Origin: Bradyrhizobium sp. WSM3983
GTDB lineage: Bacteria > Pseudomonadota > Alphaproteobacteria > Rhizobiales > Xanthobacteraceae
NCBI RefSeq assembly: GCF_000473045.1
Contig: NZ_AXAY01000018.1
Location: 119,380-183,379 of the forward strand
DNA length: 64,000 nucleotides
Direction of reading: 5' to 3'
Shown here: positions 41,270 to 50,446 of the stretch, piece by piece
How positions within the stretch are numbered: position 1 is the first letter of the stretch
How the letters are laid out: each line of letters starts with the position of its first letter
Program-made: the position numbers and the translations under genes
Notes under the pieces: generated by a model
Databases searched by the model: none
Told to the model about the DNA's origin: nothing
Seen by the model: the letters and a program-made list of their open reading frames with translations, nothing else

Positions 41270-41309
41270 CACCTCGCTCGCGGTTACAGCGCGATCTAAT
41301 CGCAACATT

Positions 41310-42635
41310 CTACCGCTCCGGGCTGGCGCGCTCGAACTGGCGCAAGAGCTTGTTGCCGCGCTCGACCGCGGCATCGAGCGCGGCTTGCGCGCCCTTCTGG
41401 CCGGCAAAGGCCTGCTCCAGCTCCTCCTCGATCGTGCCGCGGATCAGGTTGAAGGAGCCGAGCCTTATGCCCTTCGAATTCTCTGTCGGCGGATGCAGCG
41501 TGATCTCCTCGAACGAGATCGCCGAACCCGGATTGCGCTCGTAAAAACCTTGCGCGCGCGTCAGCTCGAAGGCGGCACGGGTGATCGGCAGATAACCGGT
41601 GTTCTGGTGCCAGGCGGCCTGCACGCCGGGCTGCGACAGATAGGCGAAGAACCGCGCCACGCCCTTGTATTCCTCGCGCGGCCGGTCGCGCAGCACCCAC
41701 AGCGTGGCGCCGCCGATGATGGAATTCTGCGGCGCGCCCTTCACGTCGGGCCAATACGGCATCATGCCGTAGCCGATCTCGAACTTCGAATTGGCCTTGA
41801 TGTCGGCGCGCGTCGCCGAGGAGCCGAGGAAGATGCCGCATTCGCCGTTCTGGAAGCGCGGCTCGGCCGACTGGCCGCGGCCGCTATAGTCGAACAGTTT
41901 TGTCTTTTGCCACTCGGCGAGTTGGGCGACGTGCTTGACCACGACCGGATTGTTGATGGTCAGCTCGGCATCCAGGCCGGCAAAGCCATTGGCGCGGGTC
42001 GCGAGTGGCAGATTATGGAAAGCCGATAAATTCTCGACATGAATCCACGACGGCCACGACGTGGTGAAGCCGCAGACGGCACCGCGCTCGCGCAGCCGTT
42101 TTGCAGCGGCACCGAGCTCGGGCCAGGTCTTCGGCGGCTTCTCCGGATCGAGGCCGGCATCGCGGAACATGGTCTTGTTGTAATAGAGGATCGGCGTCGA
42201 CGAGTTGAACGGGAACGACAACAGATTGCCGCTCGCATCGGTGTAATAGCCGGAGACCGCCGGAAGATAGTCGTTGAGCGAGAACGGCTCGCCCATGTCG
42301 CGCATCATACTGTAGACCGGATAGATCGCGCCCTTGGCCGCGGTCATGGTCGCCGTGGCGACCTCGTTGACCTGGACGATCGCGGGCTGGCTGCGCGAGC
42401 GGAAGGCGAAGATCGCGGCCGTCACCGTCTCGGTGTAGCTGCCCTTGTAGCTCGGCACGATGCGGTAGTCCGACTGCGAGGCGTTGAAGTCGGAGGTGAG
42501 CTTTTCGAGCTGCTTGCCGAGCTCACCCGACATAGCGTGCCACAGCGCGATGTCGGTTGTGGCGCGCGCCTCGCAGCTCCATGCGAGAGCCAGGGTGGCG
42601 GCGGCGACCTGCAAAAAGCGCGATGCTGAAGTCAC
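41310..42635 (-). CDS. UgpB-like extracellular solute-binding protein, orphan
   Basis: A 441-aa periplasmic protein with signal peptide MTSASRFLQVAAATLALAWS ending at EARA-TTDI. The family 1 binding fold shows IALWHAMSGELGKQLEKL, FPFNSSTPILYYNKTMF and GIFLGSSATRADI, close to UgpB (glycerol-3-phosphate). GTG 42635 was selected because GGGAAGAG sits 5 bases upstream; a TTG at 42662 is weaker. No permease or ATPase adjoins it, so it depends on transport genes elsewhere. Confidence 0.82.
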   Translation of the reverse strand: MTSASRFLQVAAATLALAWSCEARATTDIALWHAMSGELGKQLEKLTSDFNASQSDYRIVPSYKGSYTETVTAAIFAFRSRSQPAIVQVNEVATATMTAAKGAIYPVYSMMRDMGEPFSLNDYLPAVSGYYTDASGNLLSFPFNSSTPILYYNKTMFRDAGLDPEKPPKTWPELGAAAKRLRERGAVCGFTTSWPSWIHVENLSAFHNLPLATRANGFAGLDAELTINNPVVVKHVAQLAEWQKTKLFDYSGRGQSAEPRFQNGECGIFLGSSATRADIKANSKFEIGYGMMPYWPDVKGAPQNSIIGGATLWVLRDRPREEYKGVARFFAYLSQPGVQAAWHQNTGYLPITRAAFELTRAQGFYERNPGSAISFEEITLHPPTENSKGIRLGSFNLIRGTIEEELEQAFAGQKGAQAALDAAVERGNKLLRQFERASPER

Positions 42636-42779
42636 GATGGCTCTTCCCGGATCAAGCGGCAAAAGGCGACCGCACCCTGCTTAAGGCGCGCGACCATCGG
42701 TTTCAACCGGGAATGAAGTCAGGCCGCGCCGCACAATCGGCCGGGGGCCCCGGCGGGATGGCCTTCCCTTGACCATCTG

Positions 42780-42873
42780 CTAGAGCCCCGTTCCGATCGG
42801 AACGGGGCTCTGGTTCTTAACTTAACGCGTTTTCTTAAGCGACCGGTATCCACTTCGCTTGAAAACGCTTTAG
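42780..42873. repeat. Bradyrhizobium-type intergenic palindromic repeat, copy 2
   Basis: A perfect 30-bp palindrome (42783-42812, arms AGAGCCCCGTTCCGA and TCGGAACGGGGCTCT) is followed by AACGCGTTTTCTT, ACCGG and CCACTTCGCTTGAAAACGCTTTAG. In reverse complement this matches the block order of copy 1 (112-215), with different but still fully paired hairpin arms. Confidence 0.75.
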
Positions 42874-42926
42874 ATTGCATTGAACCTTTTGCTCCCGCCA
42901 TAGACTCCACCACTGAGGGGCTGAGT

Positions 42927-43922
42927 GTGCCAGTGTTGAGCCGTGCCGAACTCTCGCGGGCCGGGGTGATCTTCGTCGCGCTTCTATTCGCCATTTGCGC
43001 GACGAGCGCCGCTGCGCGCGAATTCCGCGCCGCCGACACCCAGACCGAGGATTACCCGACCGTGCAGGCGCTGCGCTACATGAGCGCCCTGATCGCGGAG
43101 CGCACCGGCGGACGCCACGAGATCAAGGTGTTTCACTCCCGCCAGCTCGGCGAGGAGAAGGAGACGATCGAGCAGACCCGCGCTGGCGCGATCGACCTCA
43201 ACCGGACCAACGTGGCCCTGATCGGCAATTTCGTGCCGGCGATGAACGTGCTCGCGATGCCGTTCCTGTTCCGGTCCATCGAACACATGCAGAAGGTGTT
43301 GGACGGCCCGATCGGCAACGAGATCCTCGGCAGCTTCGAGCCCTACGGCTTCGTCGGGCTCGCCTTCTACGATTCCGGGGCACGTTCGATCTACAATGCG
43401 GTCCGCCCGGTGAAGAGCATCGCGGATCTCAGGGGATTGCGGATCCGGGTGCAGCAATCGGAGTTGATGAGCGAGATGATCCGCTCGCTCGGCGCCGAGC
43501 CGGTCGAGCTGCCCTATGGGCAGGTGCTCACGGGGCTCGCGACCCATCTGATCGACGGCGCGGAAAACAACTGGCCATCCTTCGTGACGACAGACCATTA
43601 CAAATATGCCGGCCATTACACCCTCACCGAGCACACGATGAGCCCGGAGGTGCTGGTGATCTCGCTCAAGGCCTGGCGCAGCCTGTCGGCCGACGACCAG
43701 ATCATCTTCAGGGAGGCCGCGGTGCGCTCCAGCCAGTTCATGCGCGAGAAGTGGCGCGACCTCGAGGAGCAGTCGCAGCTTAAAGCGCAGGCCGCCGGCA
43801 TCACCGTGATCAAGGACATCGATCGCAAGCCGTTCGAGGACGCGATGGCCCCGATCTACGCCAAGGCGGCGCGAGATCCTGCCGCCGCCGCGCTGATCGA
43901 ACGCATTCGCAAGGTGGAGTGA
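42927..43922 (+). CDS. DctP-type (TRAP family) substrate-binding protein
   Basis: A 331-aa protein from GTG, with an N-terminal hydrophobic export signal (VIFVALLFAICATSAAA). The DctP fold includes FRAADTQTEDYPTVQALRYM, VFHSRQLGEEKETIEQTRAG and the carboxylate-binding RIRVQQSELM region with a conserved Arg. No TRAP permease (DctQ/DctM) is nearby; the next gene, 6 bases on, is a membrane histidine kinase. It therefore likely presents a ligand to the sensor rather than to a transporter (inference). Confidence 0.85.
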   Translation: MPVLSRAELSRAGVIFVALLFAICATSAAAREFRAADTQTEDYPTVQALRYMSALIAERTGGRHEIKVFHSRQLGEEKETIEQTRAGAIDLNRTNVALIGNFVPAMNVLAMPFLFRSIEHMQKVLDGPIGNEILGSFEPYGFVGLAFYDSGARSIYNAVRPVKSIADLRGLRIRVQQSELMSEMIRSLGAEPVELPYGQVLTGLATHLIDGAENNWPSFVTTDHYKYAGHYTLTEHTMSPEVLVISLKAWRSLSADDQIIFREAAVRSSQFMREKWRDLEEQSQLKAQAAGITVIKDIDRKPFEDAMAPIYAKAARDPAAAALIERIRKVE

Positions 43923-43928
43923 GCCGGG

Positions 43929-46007
43929 TTGGCTGCACTTGGACACAGCGAGCACGTAGACAAGCCGCCCGGCCCGATCGGGCGGCTGCGCGCGCGCCTC
44001 GTCGGTGTGCTGCGGGCGGTGCCGATCCGCTGGCGCATCCTGTCGATCGCGGCGCTGAACTCGGCCGTGGTGATCGTGCTGGTGGCGATGATCTGGAACG
44101 GCGCGCAGGTGCTGGCCTCGGCCTGGGACGACGTGCGCCAGGTGCGCGAATCCGACCGGATCCTGGCGCTGCTCGAAAGCGAGACCGGGCGGCTGCAGAA
44201 CCTGATCCACCGCTACATCAACCAGCCGAGCCCGGACCTGTTCGCCGAAATACTGCTGCTGCGCGAGGCCGTGCTGGGCACGCTGACCGACCGCGCCGCC
44301 AAGGACCCGATGCTGTCGGGCTCGGTCGAGGAGCTGGAGCGCACCACCGACCGCTTCCTCAACGGCTTTGGCGAACTGCGCAGCGTGCAGGCGACCATCG
44401 CCAGGACCTATGAAGAGCAGGTGCAGGGCCCGGCCAAGGACATGGCGGGCCTGTACTCCATCATCGAGGGCGCCACCGGCCATCGCGACGCGCTGATCTG
44501 GCCCTCGCTCGGCAAGTCGCGCGAGGCCTTCACCGCGATGCTGGTCGCGGCCAATTCCTATTATCTGTCGCCGTCGCCGGGTGCCGCCGACGATGTGCGC
44601 CGCAACACCGAGACGATCGAGAAGACCATTCCGGTCATGATCGATCTCGCCGACAACGACCTCCAGCGCATGGCGCTGCAAAAGCTCGGCGCCCGCACCA
44701 TGGCGCTGCGCGAGGGCTTTGCAAAACTCTCCGATCAGCTGACCAACCGCACCGAACTCTTGCGCAACACCATCGACGCCAGCCAGGCCGAGGCGATCGG
44801 CGCCATCGACGACCTCTCGACAAAAATGCGCCAGCGCGAGCAGAAGGCGCAGGAGACGTTTGACCGCACGCTGGCCAACATTTCTCGCCGTGTGCTCTCG
44901 ATCGCGGTAATCTTCCTCGGCATCATCCTCACCGCCGGCGTGCTGATCGCGCTGTCGATCCGGCTGCCGCTGCAGCAGATCATGGCGGCGATGCGCGCGA
45001 TCACGCTCGGCGATCTCGGCCGCGAGGTGCAGGGCACCAAGGCACGCGACGAGGTCGGCGCGATGGCGCGCGCGGTGGAGGTGTTCCGCGAGAACGCGAT
45101 CGCGAAGCGCGAGACCGAGGACGAGCTGCGCGCGTCGAAGGAAAGGGCCGAGAGCGCGCTGCTCGAGCTCAACGCCGCGCAGCAAAACCTGATCGACGCC
45201 GAACGGCTCGCAGCGCTCGGCGGCCTCGTCGCCGGCGTCGCGCATGAGGTCAACAATCCCATCGGCATCAGCCTGACCGTTGCGTCGAGCTTTGCCCGGC
45301 GCAGCGAGATCTTCGAGGCCCAGCTCAAGGGCGACGGCGGCCTGCGCCGCTCGCAGCTGGAGGAATTCGTGCAGTCCTCACGCGACGCCTCGCAGCAGCT
45401 GGTCGCCAACCTCACCCGCGCCGGCGAGCTGATCCAGTCGTTCAAGCAGGTCGCGGTCGACCGCTCCCATGTCGAGCGGCGGCAATTCTCATTGAGCGAG
45501 GCCACCGACCAGATCATCGCCAGCCTGCGCCCGGTGCTGAAGCGCTCGCCGATCACGCTCCAGGTCGACGTGCCCGAGCGGCTGCTGCTCGATGGCTATC
45601 CCGGCTCCTACGGCCAGATCCTGACCAATCTGTTCCTCAACGCCGCCAACCACGCCTTCGCCGACGGCCGCGCCGGCACCATCACGATCTCGGCGCGGCC
45701 GCGCGGCACCGACGATATCGAGATCATCTTCGCCGATGACGGGGCCGGCATGACCCCGGACGTGCAGCGCCAGGCCTTTGACCCATTCTTTACCACCCGG
45801 CGCAATGAAGGTGGCACGGGACTCGGGCTTCACATCGTCTATAACCTCGTCACCCAGCAGCTCGGCGGGCGGATGATGCTGGAATCCAAGCTGGGACAAG
45901 GCACTACTTTTCGGATTATCATGCCGCGGATCGCCAAGGGCGGCGCGCAAAGCACAGAAAGTGACGGGACTTCGCAATGGCCGAACAGGACGATGTCCTC
46001 CACCTGA
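43929..46007 (+). CDS. Membrane sensor histidine kinase with HAMP domain
   Basis: A 692-aa protein, apparently from TTG. Membrane segments at about 37-56 and 320-343 enclose a mainly helical periplasmic sensor of about 260 residues. A HAMP domain (about 343-397) and coiled coil lead to the phospho-accepting H439 (AGVAHEVNNP), then N-box LFLNAANHAF, DDGAGMTPDVQRQAFDPFF and GTGLGLHIV. No receiver is attached. It is placed directly after the DctP-type gene and overlaps the next gene by 31 bases. Confidence 0.85.
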   Translation: MAALGHSEHVDKPPGPIGRLRARLVGVLRAVPIRWRILSIAALNSAVVIVLVAMIWNGAQVLASAWDDVRQVRESDRILALLESETGRLQNLIHRYINQPSPDLFAEILLLREAVLGTLTDRAAKDPMLSGSVEELERTTDRFLNGFGELRSVQATIARTYEEQVQGPAKDMAGLYSIIEGATGHRDALIWPSLGKSREAFTAMLVAANSYYLSPSPGAADDVRRNTETIEKTIPVMIDLADNDLQRMALQKLGARTMALREGFAKLSDQLTNRTELLRNTIDASQAEAIGAIDDLSTKMRQREQKAQETFDRTLANISRRVLSIAVIFLGIILTAGVLIALSIRLPLQQIMAAMRAITLGDLGREVQGTKARDEVGAMARAVEVFRENAIAKRETEDELRASKERAESALLELNAAQQNLIDAERLAALGGLVAGVAHEVNNPIGISLTVASSFARRSEIFEAQLKGDGGLRRSQLEEFVQSSRDASQQLVANLTRAGELIQSFKQVAVDRSHVERRQFSLSEATDQIIASLRPVLKRSPITLQVDVPERLLLDGYPGSYGQILTNLFLNAANHAFADGRAGTITISARPRGTDDIEIIFADDGAGMTPDVQRQAFDPFFTTRRNEGGTGLGLHIVYNLVTQQLGGRMMLESKLGQGTTFRIIMPRIAKGGAQSTESDGTSQWPNRTMSST

Positions 46008-47722
46008 TCGACGATACCGGTACCGCGTCGGAGGATATGGACGCCCGTAAATGGAAGATCGCCGTCATCGACGACGATCCGGCCGTGCATGACGGCACCC
46101 GCTTCGCGCTGTCCGATTACAGCCTGAACGGCCAGGGGCTGGAAATCCTCTCCGCCCATTCCGCGGCGGAAGGTCGCAAGCTGATGGCGGCGCACAACGA
46201 CATCGCCGCCGTGCTGCTCGACGTCATCATGGAGACCGACGTCGCCGGCCTCGACCTGGTCGAATACATCCGCAATGAGCTCAAGAACGAGACCGTGCGA
46301 ATCATCCTGCGCACCGGCCAGCCCGGCCAGGCGCCGGAGCGGCGCGTGATCGTGCAGTACGACATCAACGACTATAAGGCCAAGACCGAGCTCACCGCCG
46401 ACAAGCTGTTCACCTCGCTGACCGCGGCGCTGCGCTCCTACCAGCAACTCGAGCGCATGGTGCAGACGCGGCGCGGGCTCGAGATCATCATCGATGCCGC
46501 CTCGACGCTGTACGACTTCAAATCGATGCAGCGGCTCGCCGAGGGTGTGCTGACCCAGCTCGCCTCGCTGCTCAATGTCGACTGCGCCGGTATACTGGTT
46601 CTGCGCGACAATGGCGGCGTCGATCCCGAGCTCTCGGTGCTCGCGGGCAGCGGCTGCTACAGCCGCTTCATCGGCACGACCTCGTCGAAGGCGCTCGACC
46701 CTGATCTGCGCCAGCTGGTGGAGGACGCTTTCCAGCGCCGCAAGAACGAATTCGCCGACCACCGCAGCGTGATCTATTTGCGCACCGGATCTGGCCGCGA
46801 GGTCGTGGTGCTGCTCCAATCCGAGCGCGATCTGTCGGAGACCGACCGCTCGCTGGTCGAGATCTTCTCCAGCCGGCTCTCGATCGCGTTCGACAACGTC
46901 ATCCTCTACCAGCAGCTCCAGGACGCCAACACGCAGCTGGAAGACCGCGTCGCCCAGCGCACCCGCGCGCTGATGCAGGCCAACCGGCGGCTGTCGGCGC
47001 AGTGGCTGCGGCTGCAGCGCGCCAACGGCTTCAAGAACGAGATTCTGGGCACCGTCGCGCACGATCTGAAGAATCCGCTCGGCGTCATCCTTGGCCGCAC
47101 CGAGATGCTGAAGGAGCTGATCTCGACCGGCGCCTCGTCGAACGGCGTGGTCGCCCAGGTCGATCACATCCGCGACGCCACCAAACGCCTGACCACGATG
47201 GTCGACCATCTGATCTCGGACGCGATGGCGGATGCCTTCGACATCACCATCCGCCGCGAGCCGGTCGACGTCGCAGCGCTGGTGAAGGAGGTCGCCGAGG
47301 CCAACCAGCCGCTCGCCGTCAACAAGCAGCAGGCCATCCACGTCACCGCACCGGCCAACATCGTCACCATGTGCGACACCGACCGCATCCGCGAGGCGAT
47401 CGACAACCTCATCAGCAACGCCATCAAATATTCGCCGATCGCCGGCAAGATCACCGTTGCGGTCAGCCATGAGGGCCACGACACCATCATCCGCGTCAGC
47501 GACGAGGGTGCCGGCCTGTCGCCGGAGGATCTCGGCCGCCTGTTCGGCCGGTTCCAGCGGCTATCCGCAAAACCGACCGCCGGTGAGAGCTCGACGGGGC
47601 TTGGGCTATCGATCGTCAAGCGAATTATCGACATGCATGGCGGCGAGGTAACCGCCGAGAGCGACGGCCCGGGCAAGGGCTCGACCTTCACCATCACCCT
47701 GCCCGCAACCGAGATGCCATGA
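45977..47722 (+). CDS. Hybrid response regulator-histidine kinase with DUF3369
   Basis: A 581-aa soluble protein. An N-terminal receiver (about residues 25-150) has the acidic pair around 32-34 and phospho-acceptor D82 (VLLDVIMETD). A GAF-like DUF3369 segment follows (about 165-320, including LLNVDCAGILVLRDNG). The kinase core has H362 (VAHDLKNPLG), N-box DNLISNAIKYSP and DEGAGL/GLGLSIV. The order receiver-sensor-kinase suggests that it takes phosphate or a signal from the upstream membrane kinase and relays it to the RR. Confidence 0.85.
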   Translation: MAEQDDVLHLIDDTGTASEDMDARKWKIAVIDDDPAVHDGTRFALSDYSLNGQGLEILSAHSAAEGRKLMAAHNDIAAVLLDVIMETDVAGLDLVEYIRNELKNETVRIILRTGQPGQAPERRVIVQYDINDYKAKTELTADKLFTSLTAALRSYQQLERMVQTRRGLEIIIDAASTLYDFKSMQRLAEGVLTQLASLLNVDCAGILVLRDNGGVDPELSVLAGSGCYSRFIGTTSSKALDPDLRQLVEDAFQRRKNEFADHRSVIYLRTGSGREVVVLLQSERDLSETDRSLVEIFSSRLSIAFDNVILYQQLQDANTQLEDRVAQRTRALMQANRRLSAQWLRLQRANGFKNEILGTVAHDLKNPLGVILGRTEMLKELISTGASSNGVVAQVDHIRDATKRLTTMVDHLISDAMADAFDITIRREPVDVAALVKEVAEANQPLAVNKQQAIHVTAPANIVTMCDTDRIREAIDNLISNAIKYSPIAGKITVAVSHEGHDTIIRVSDEGAGLSPEDLGRLFGRFQRLSAKPTAGESSTGLGLSIVKRIIDMHGGEVTAESDGPGKGSTFTITLPATEMP

Positions 47723-47757
47723 TTTGAGCACCGAGATCTGCAAGATTCCGAAGTGAC

Positions 47758-48495
47758 ATGACACAAAGCCAGCACATCATGATCGTCGACGACGAGGCCC
47801 CGGCCCGCGAGATGGTCGGCGATTACCTCAAGATGCACGGCTTCACCGTGACGCTGTGCGACGGCGGCAAGTCCTTGCGCACTGCGATCGACGGCAGCAT
47901 GCCCGACCTCGTCGTGCTCGACCTCAACATGCCCGAGGAAGACGGTCTCTCGATCATCCGCGACCTCAAGAGCCGCATCAACGTTCCTGTCATCATGCTC
48001 ACGGCGACCGCGAGCCCGATCGACCGCGTCGTCGGCCTCGAGCTCGGCGCCGACGATTACGTCGCAAAGCCCTGCGAGTTGCGCGAGCTGATGGCCCGCA
48101 TCCGCTCGGTGCTGCGGCGGAGCGCGCCGGTGAAGGCCGCTAGCGCTGACGCGGCGCCTAAGAAATCCGACAAGGACCAGCTGGTGCGCTTCGGCACCAA
48201 ATGGCTCGATCTCGAAGCCCAGGCTCTGCGTGACGACGAAGGCAACGAGTATCCGCTGACCGCGTCCGAGTTCGGGCTGCTCAAAGTGTTCGCGGCCAAT
48301 CCGAAGCGCGTGCTGTCGCGGGAGCGCCTGCTGGAGCTGGCCAATGCGCGCGACGCCGAAGCCTTCGACCGCGCTGTCGACCTCCGCATCATGCGCATCC
48401 GCCGCAAGATCGAGCCCGATCCCACAAAGCCCGCCGTGATCCGTACCATTCGCGGCGGCGGCTATCTGTTCTCGCCCGCGGGCGAGAAGGCGTAG
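47758..48495 (+). CDS. OmpR-family response regulator
   Basis: A 245-aa regulator. The receiver (about 5-120) has D11/D12, phospho-acceptor D55 (VVLDLNMPEEDGL), a Thr in LTATAS and K104 (ADDYVAKPCE). A linker rich in Ala/Lys (about 125-140) leads to a winged helix (about 150-238; SEFGLLKVFAANPKRVLSRERLL, RTIRGGGYLF). It is 36 bases after the hybrid kinase gene and is the probable output of the relay. A hairpin follows. Confidence 0.88.
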   Translation: MTQSQHIMIVDDEAPAREMVGDYLKMHGFTVTLCDGGKSLRTAIDGSMPDLVVLDLNMPEEDGLSIIRDLKSRINVPVIMLTATASPIDRVVGLELGADDYVAKPCELRELMARIRSVLRRSAPVKAASADAAPKKSDKDQLVRFGTKWLDLEAQALRDDEGNEYPLTASEFGLLKVFAANPKRVLSRERLLELANARDAEAFDRAVDLRIMRIRRKIEPDPTKPAVIRTIRGGGYLFSPAGEKA

Positions 48496-48513
48496 GACCG
48501 GCGGCCCCTCCCT

Positions 48514-48539
48514 GTCGTCCTGGCTTTCGCCAGGACGAC
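48514..48539 (+). terminator. Hairpin after the response regulator gene
   Basis: GTCGTCCTGG (48514-48523) and CCAGGACGAC (48530-48539) form a perfect stem with a CTTTCG loop, 19 bases past the stop. It resembles half of the GTCGTCCCGGCGAAGGCC repeats but is self-complete; termination is likely though no T-run follows. Confidence 0.5.
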
Positions 48540-48787
48540 AGGGACACCGAACGCAAGCCCCCAAAATTCGTTCCTCCCAGTCCAATTTCGCAATACCGTA
48601 TTCTCCAACCATTGAAATTCCACGATTTTTTGTCCCGAATGTTCCGTCACGATTTGCCCGAAGAAACAATTTTGCGGCGCACGAAACCATTTTCCGCTTT
48701 TCGTGCAGACGTCCCGAAACGTTGGCTCATTAACACTTTGGTCCAAGGAAACGCCGCTCGGTTGCGGCGCTACGGGGAGCTAAGTCA

Positions 48788-49399
48788 ATGCCGAACGTCA
48801 TCGCCATCAACGCCCAGGCCAGTCAGAGCATCATTGCCGCTCAGGCGACTTCGGACGACATGCTTTTGGAAAGCATTGCCGACGGCAATCGGACGTCCAT
48901 GCACATCCTCTATTGCCGTCATAATGTGCGGGTCTACCGCTTCATCCTGCGCATCGTGCGTGACGCCACCACCGCGGAAGACCTTGTCAGCCAGGTGTTC
49001 CTTGATGTCTGGCGGACCGCCGGCCAGTTCCAGGGCCGCTCGCAGGTCTCGACCTGGCTCCTGTCGATCGCCCGCTTCAAGGCGCTGACCGCGATGCGCC
49101 AGCGCCGGTTCGAGGATATCGACCAGGAAGACGTGCGCCAGATCCCGGACGGTCGCGACACGCCGGAGACCTCGCTCGACCGCAGCGACACCAGCGCCAT
49201 CCTGCGCGCCTGCGTGCAAAAACTGTCACCCGCGCATCGCGAGATCATCACCCTGGTCTACTACCATGAGAAGTCGGTGGAGGAGGTCGGGCAGATCATC
49301 GGCATCCCCCAGAGCACGGTGAAGACCCGGATGTTCTACGCCCGCAAGCAGCTCGCCGATCTGCTTAAGGGTTGTGGCGTCGATCGTTTCGCCGCGTAA
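48788..49399 (+). CDS. ECF-type RNA polymerase sigma factor
   Basis: A 203-aa sigma-70 family protein lacking region 3. Sigma2 is about residues 30-100 (RVYRFILRIVRDATTAEDLVSQVFLDVW) and sigma4 about 135-190 (LSPAHREIITLVYYHEKSVEEVGQIIGIPQSTVKTRMFYARKQL). The 292-base upstream region is relatively AT-rich and non-coding. No anti-sigma factor gene with a zinc or membrane domain adjoins. By memory of B. japonicum gene order it may correspond to the peroxide/singlet-oxygen-induced EcfQ (Bll1028), about as many genes from bjaR1; unverified. Confidence 0.87.
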   Translation: MPNVIAINAQASQSIIAAQATSDDMLLESIADGNRTSMHILYCRHNVRVYRFILRIVRDATTAEDLVSQVFLDVWRTAGQFQGRSQVSTWLLSIARFKALTAMRQRRFEDIDQEDVRQIPDGRDTPETSLDRSDTSAILRACVQKLSPAHREIITLVYYHEKSVEEVGQIIGIPQSTVKTRMFYARKQLADLLKGCGVDRFAA

Positions 49400-49560
49400 A
49401 GCCAAGGATTTCAATGAGATAGGGCCGGATTTCCGACCCGATCCCGGGACACGAAAGCGTTACCGCCGACGAAACAAATGAAACAAACCACAACATCGAG
49501 CGGAAAAACTTCGTCCATATAAAGGTTGCATGCGGTTTCGTTAACCTCCCAAGACCTCCA

Positions 49561-49597
49561 ACGACCCGGACGGGATGCCCCCCTCCGGGTCGTTTTG
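49561..49597 (+). terminator. Rho-independent terminator after the ECF sigma gene
   Basis: ACGACCCGGA (49561-49570) pairs with TCCGGGTCGT (49584-49593), followed by TTTGTATTT. It lies in the 318-base gap 49400-49717; the rest of the gap shows no gene, only an AT-rich stretch around 49480-49545. Confidence 0.8.
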
Positions 49598-49717
49598 TAT
49601 TTGGGGAGGGCGAAGCTGCGGGTCCCTGCCCGCCCCCCTGTCACGAGCGCGTGACACCGCGTAACGACCGGCGCCTCCCTCCCGAACTGCCCTCGTGACC
49701 TCCATCACGAGTGCCCC

Positions 49718-50416
49718 ATGCTCGAACTTCTCTTTGCTGTCCTCGCCGGCATCCTCACCATCGCAGCACCTTGCACGCTGCCGATGTTGCCGATCCTGCT
49801 CGGTGCCTCGATAGGGCGCTCTTCGCATTTGCGTCCCGCGATGATCGCGCTCGGCTTCGTCATCTCCTTCTCTGCGGTCGCGCTGCTACTCGGCGCGCTG
49901 ACGCGGCTGTTCGATTTCGATCCGAATGCGCTGCGCGAGGCGGCGGCGATCCTGCTGCTCGGCTTTGGCCTGTTGATGCTGTGGCCGGCGCCGTTCGAAT
50001 GGCTGTCGATCCGCCTCAACGGCTGGCTCAATCTGGGCGCTGCCGGCGGAGCACAGCGCGATGGCGCGCTTGGCGGTCTCGTGCTCGGCACCACGCTGGG
50101 CCTGGTCTGGACGCCCTGTGCCGGACCCGTGCTCGGCTCGATCCTGACGCTGGTCGCGACCTCGAAGAACCTGGCCTGGGCCGGCACACTGCTGATTGCT
50201 TACGCGATCGGTGCTGCGATCCCGATGCTGGCGATCGCCTATGGCGGACAGGCCGCGACCACGCGGGTGCGAAGCCTCGCCCGCATCTCGCCGCGCCTGC
50301 AGCAGGGCTTTGGCGTGGTCGTGATCGCCTTCGCGCTCGCCGCCTACTTCCAATACGACACGCTGATCGTGGCGTGGCTCACCGGCTTCTACCCCACCGG
50401 CCAGATCGGCCTGTGA
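49718..50416 (+). CDS. CcdA/DsbD-type transmembrane reductant transporter
   Basis: A 232-aa protein with six hydrophobic segments. The two membrane cysteines expected for electron transfer are present: C19 (IAAPCTLPMLP) and C134 (WTPCAGPVLG). Such proteins carry reducing power from cytoplasmic thioredoxin to periplasmic partners. Its partner is probably the redoxin encoded 30 bases downstream. It lies between an ECF sigma gene and the redoxin/bd oxidase genes. Confidence 0.87.
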   Translation: MLELLFAVLAGILTIAAPCTLPMLPILLGASIGRSSHLRPAMIALGFVISFSAVALLLGALTRLFDFDPNALREAAAILLLGFGLLMLWPAPFEWLSIRLNGWLNLGAAGGAQRDGALGGLVLGTTLGLVWTPCAGPVLGSILTLVATSKNLAWAGTLLIAYAIGAAIPMLAIAYGGQAATTRVRSLARISPRLQQGFGVVVIAFALAAYFQYDTLIVAWLTGFYPTGQIGL

Positions 50417-50446
50417 TCGCTTCACATCTCAACGGAGGACGCTTCC

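Noticed and set aside
42984..45245. A 753-aa minus-strand frame opposite the DctP and kinase genes
   Set aside because: Antisense of two well-supported genes; the translation has the Arg/Leu/Asp/His-rich look of a shadow.
43929..46007. TRAP transporter operon starting from the DctP-type gene
   Set aside because: No DctQ or DctM permease follows; the downstream genes are kinases and a response regulator.
45839..47479. A 546-aa minus-strand frame opposite the hybrid kinase
   Set aside because: Antisense shadow; no domain and no plausible start context.
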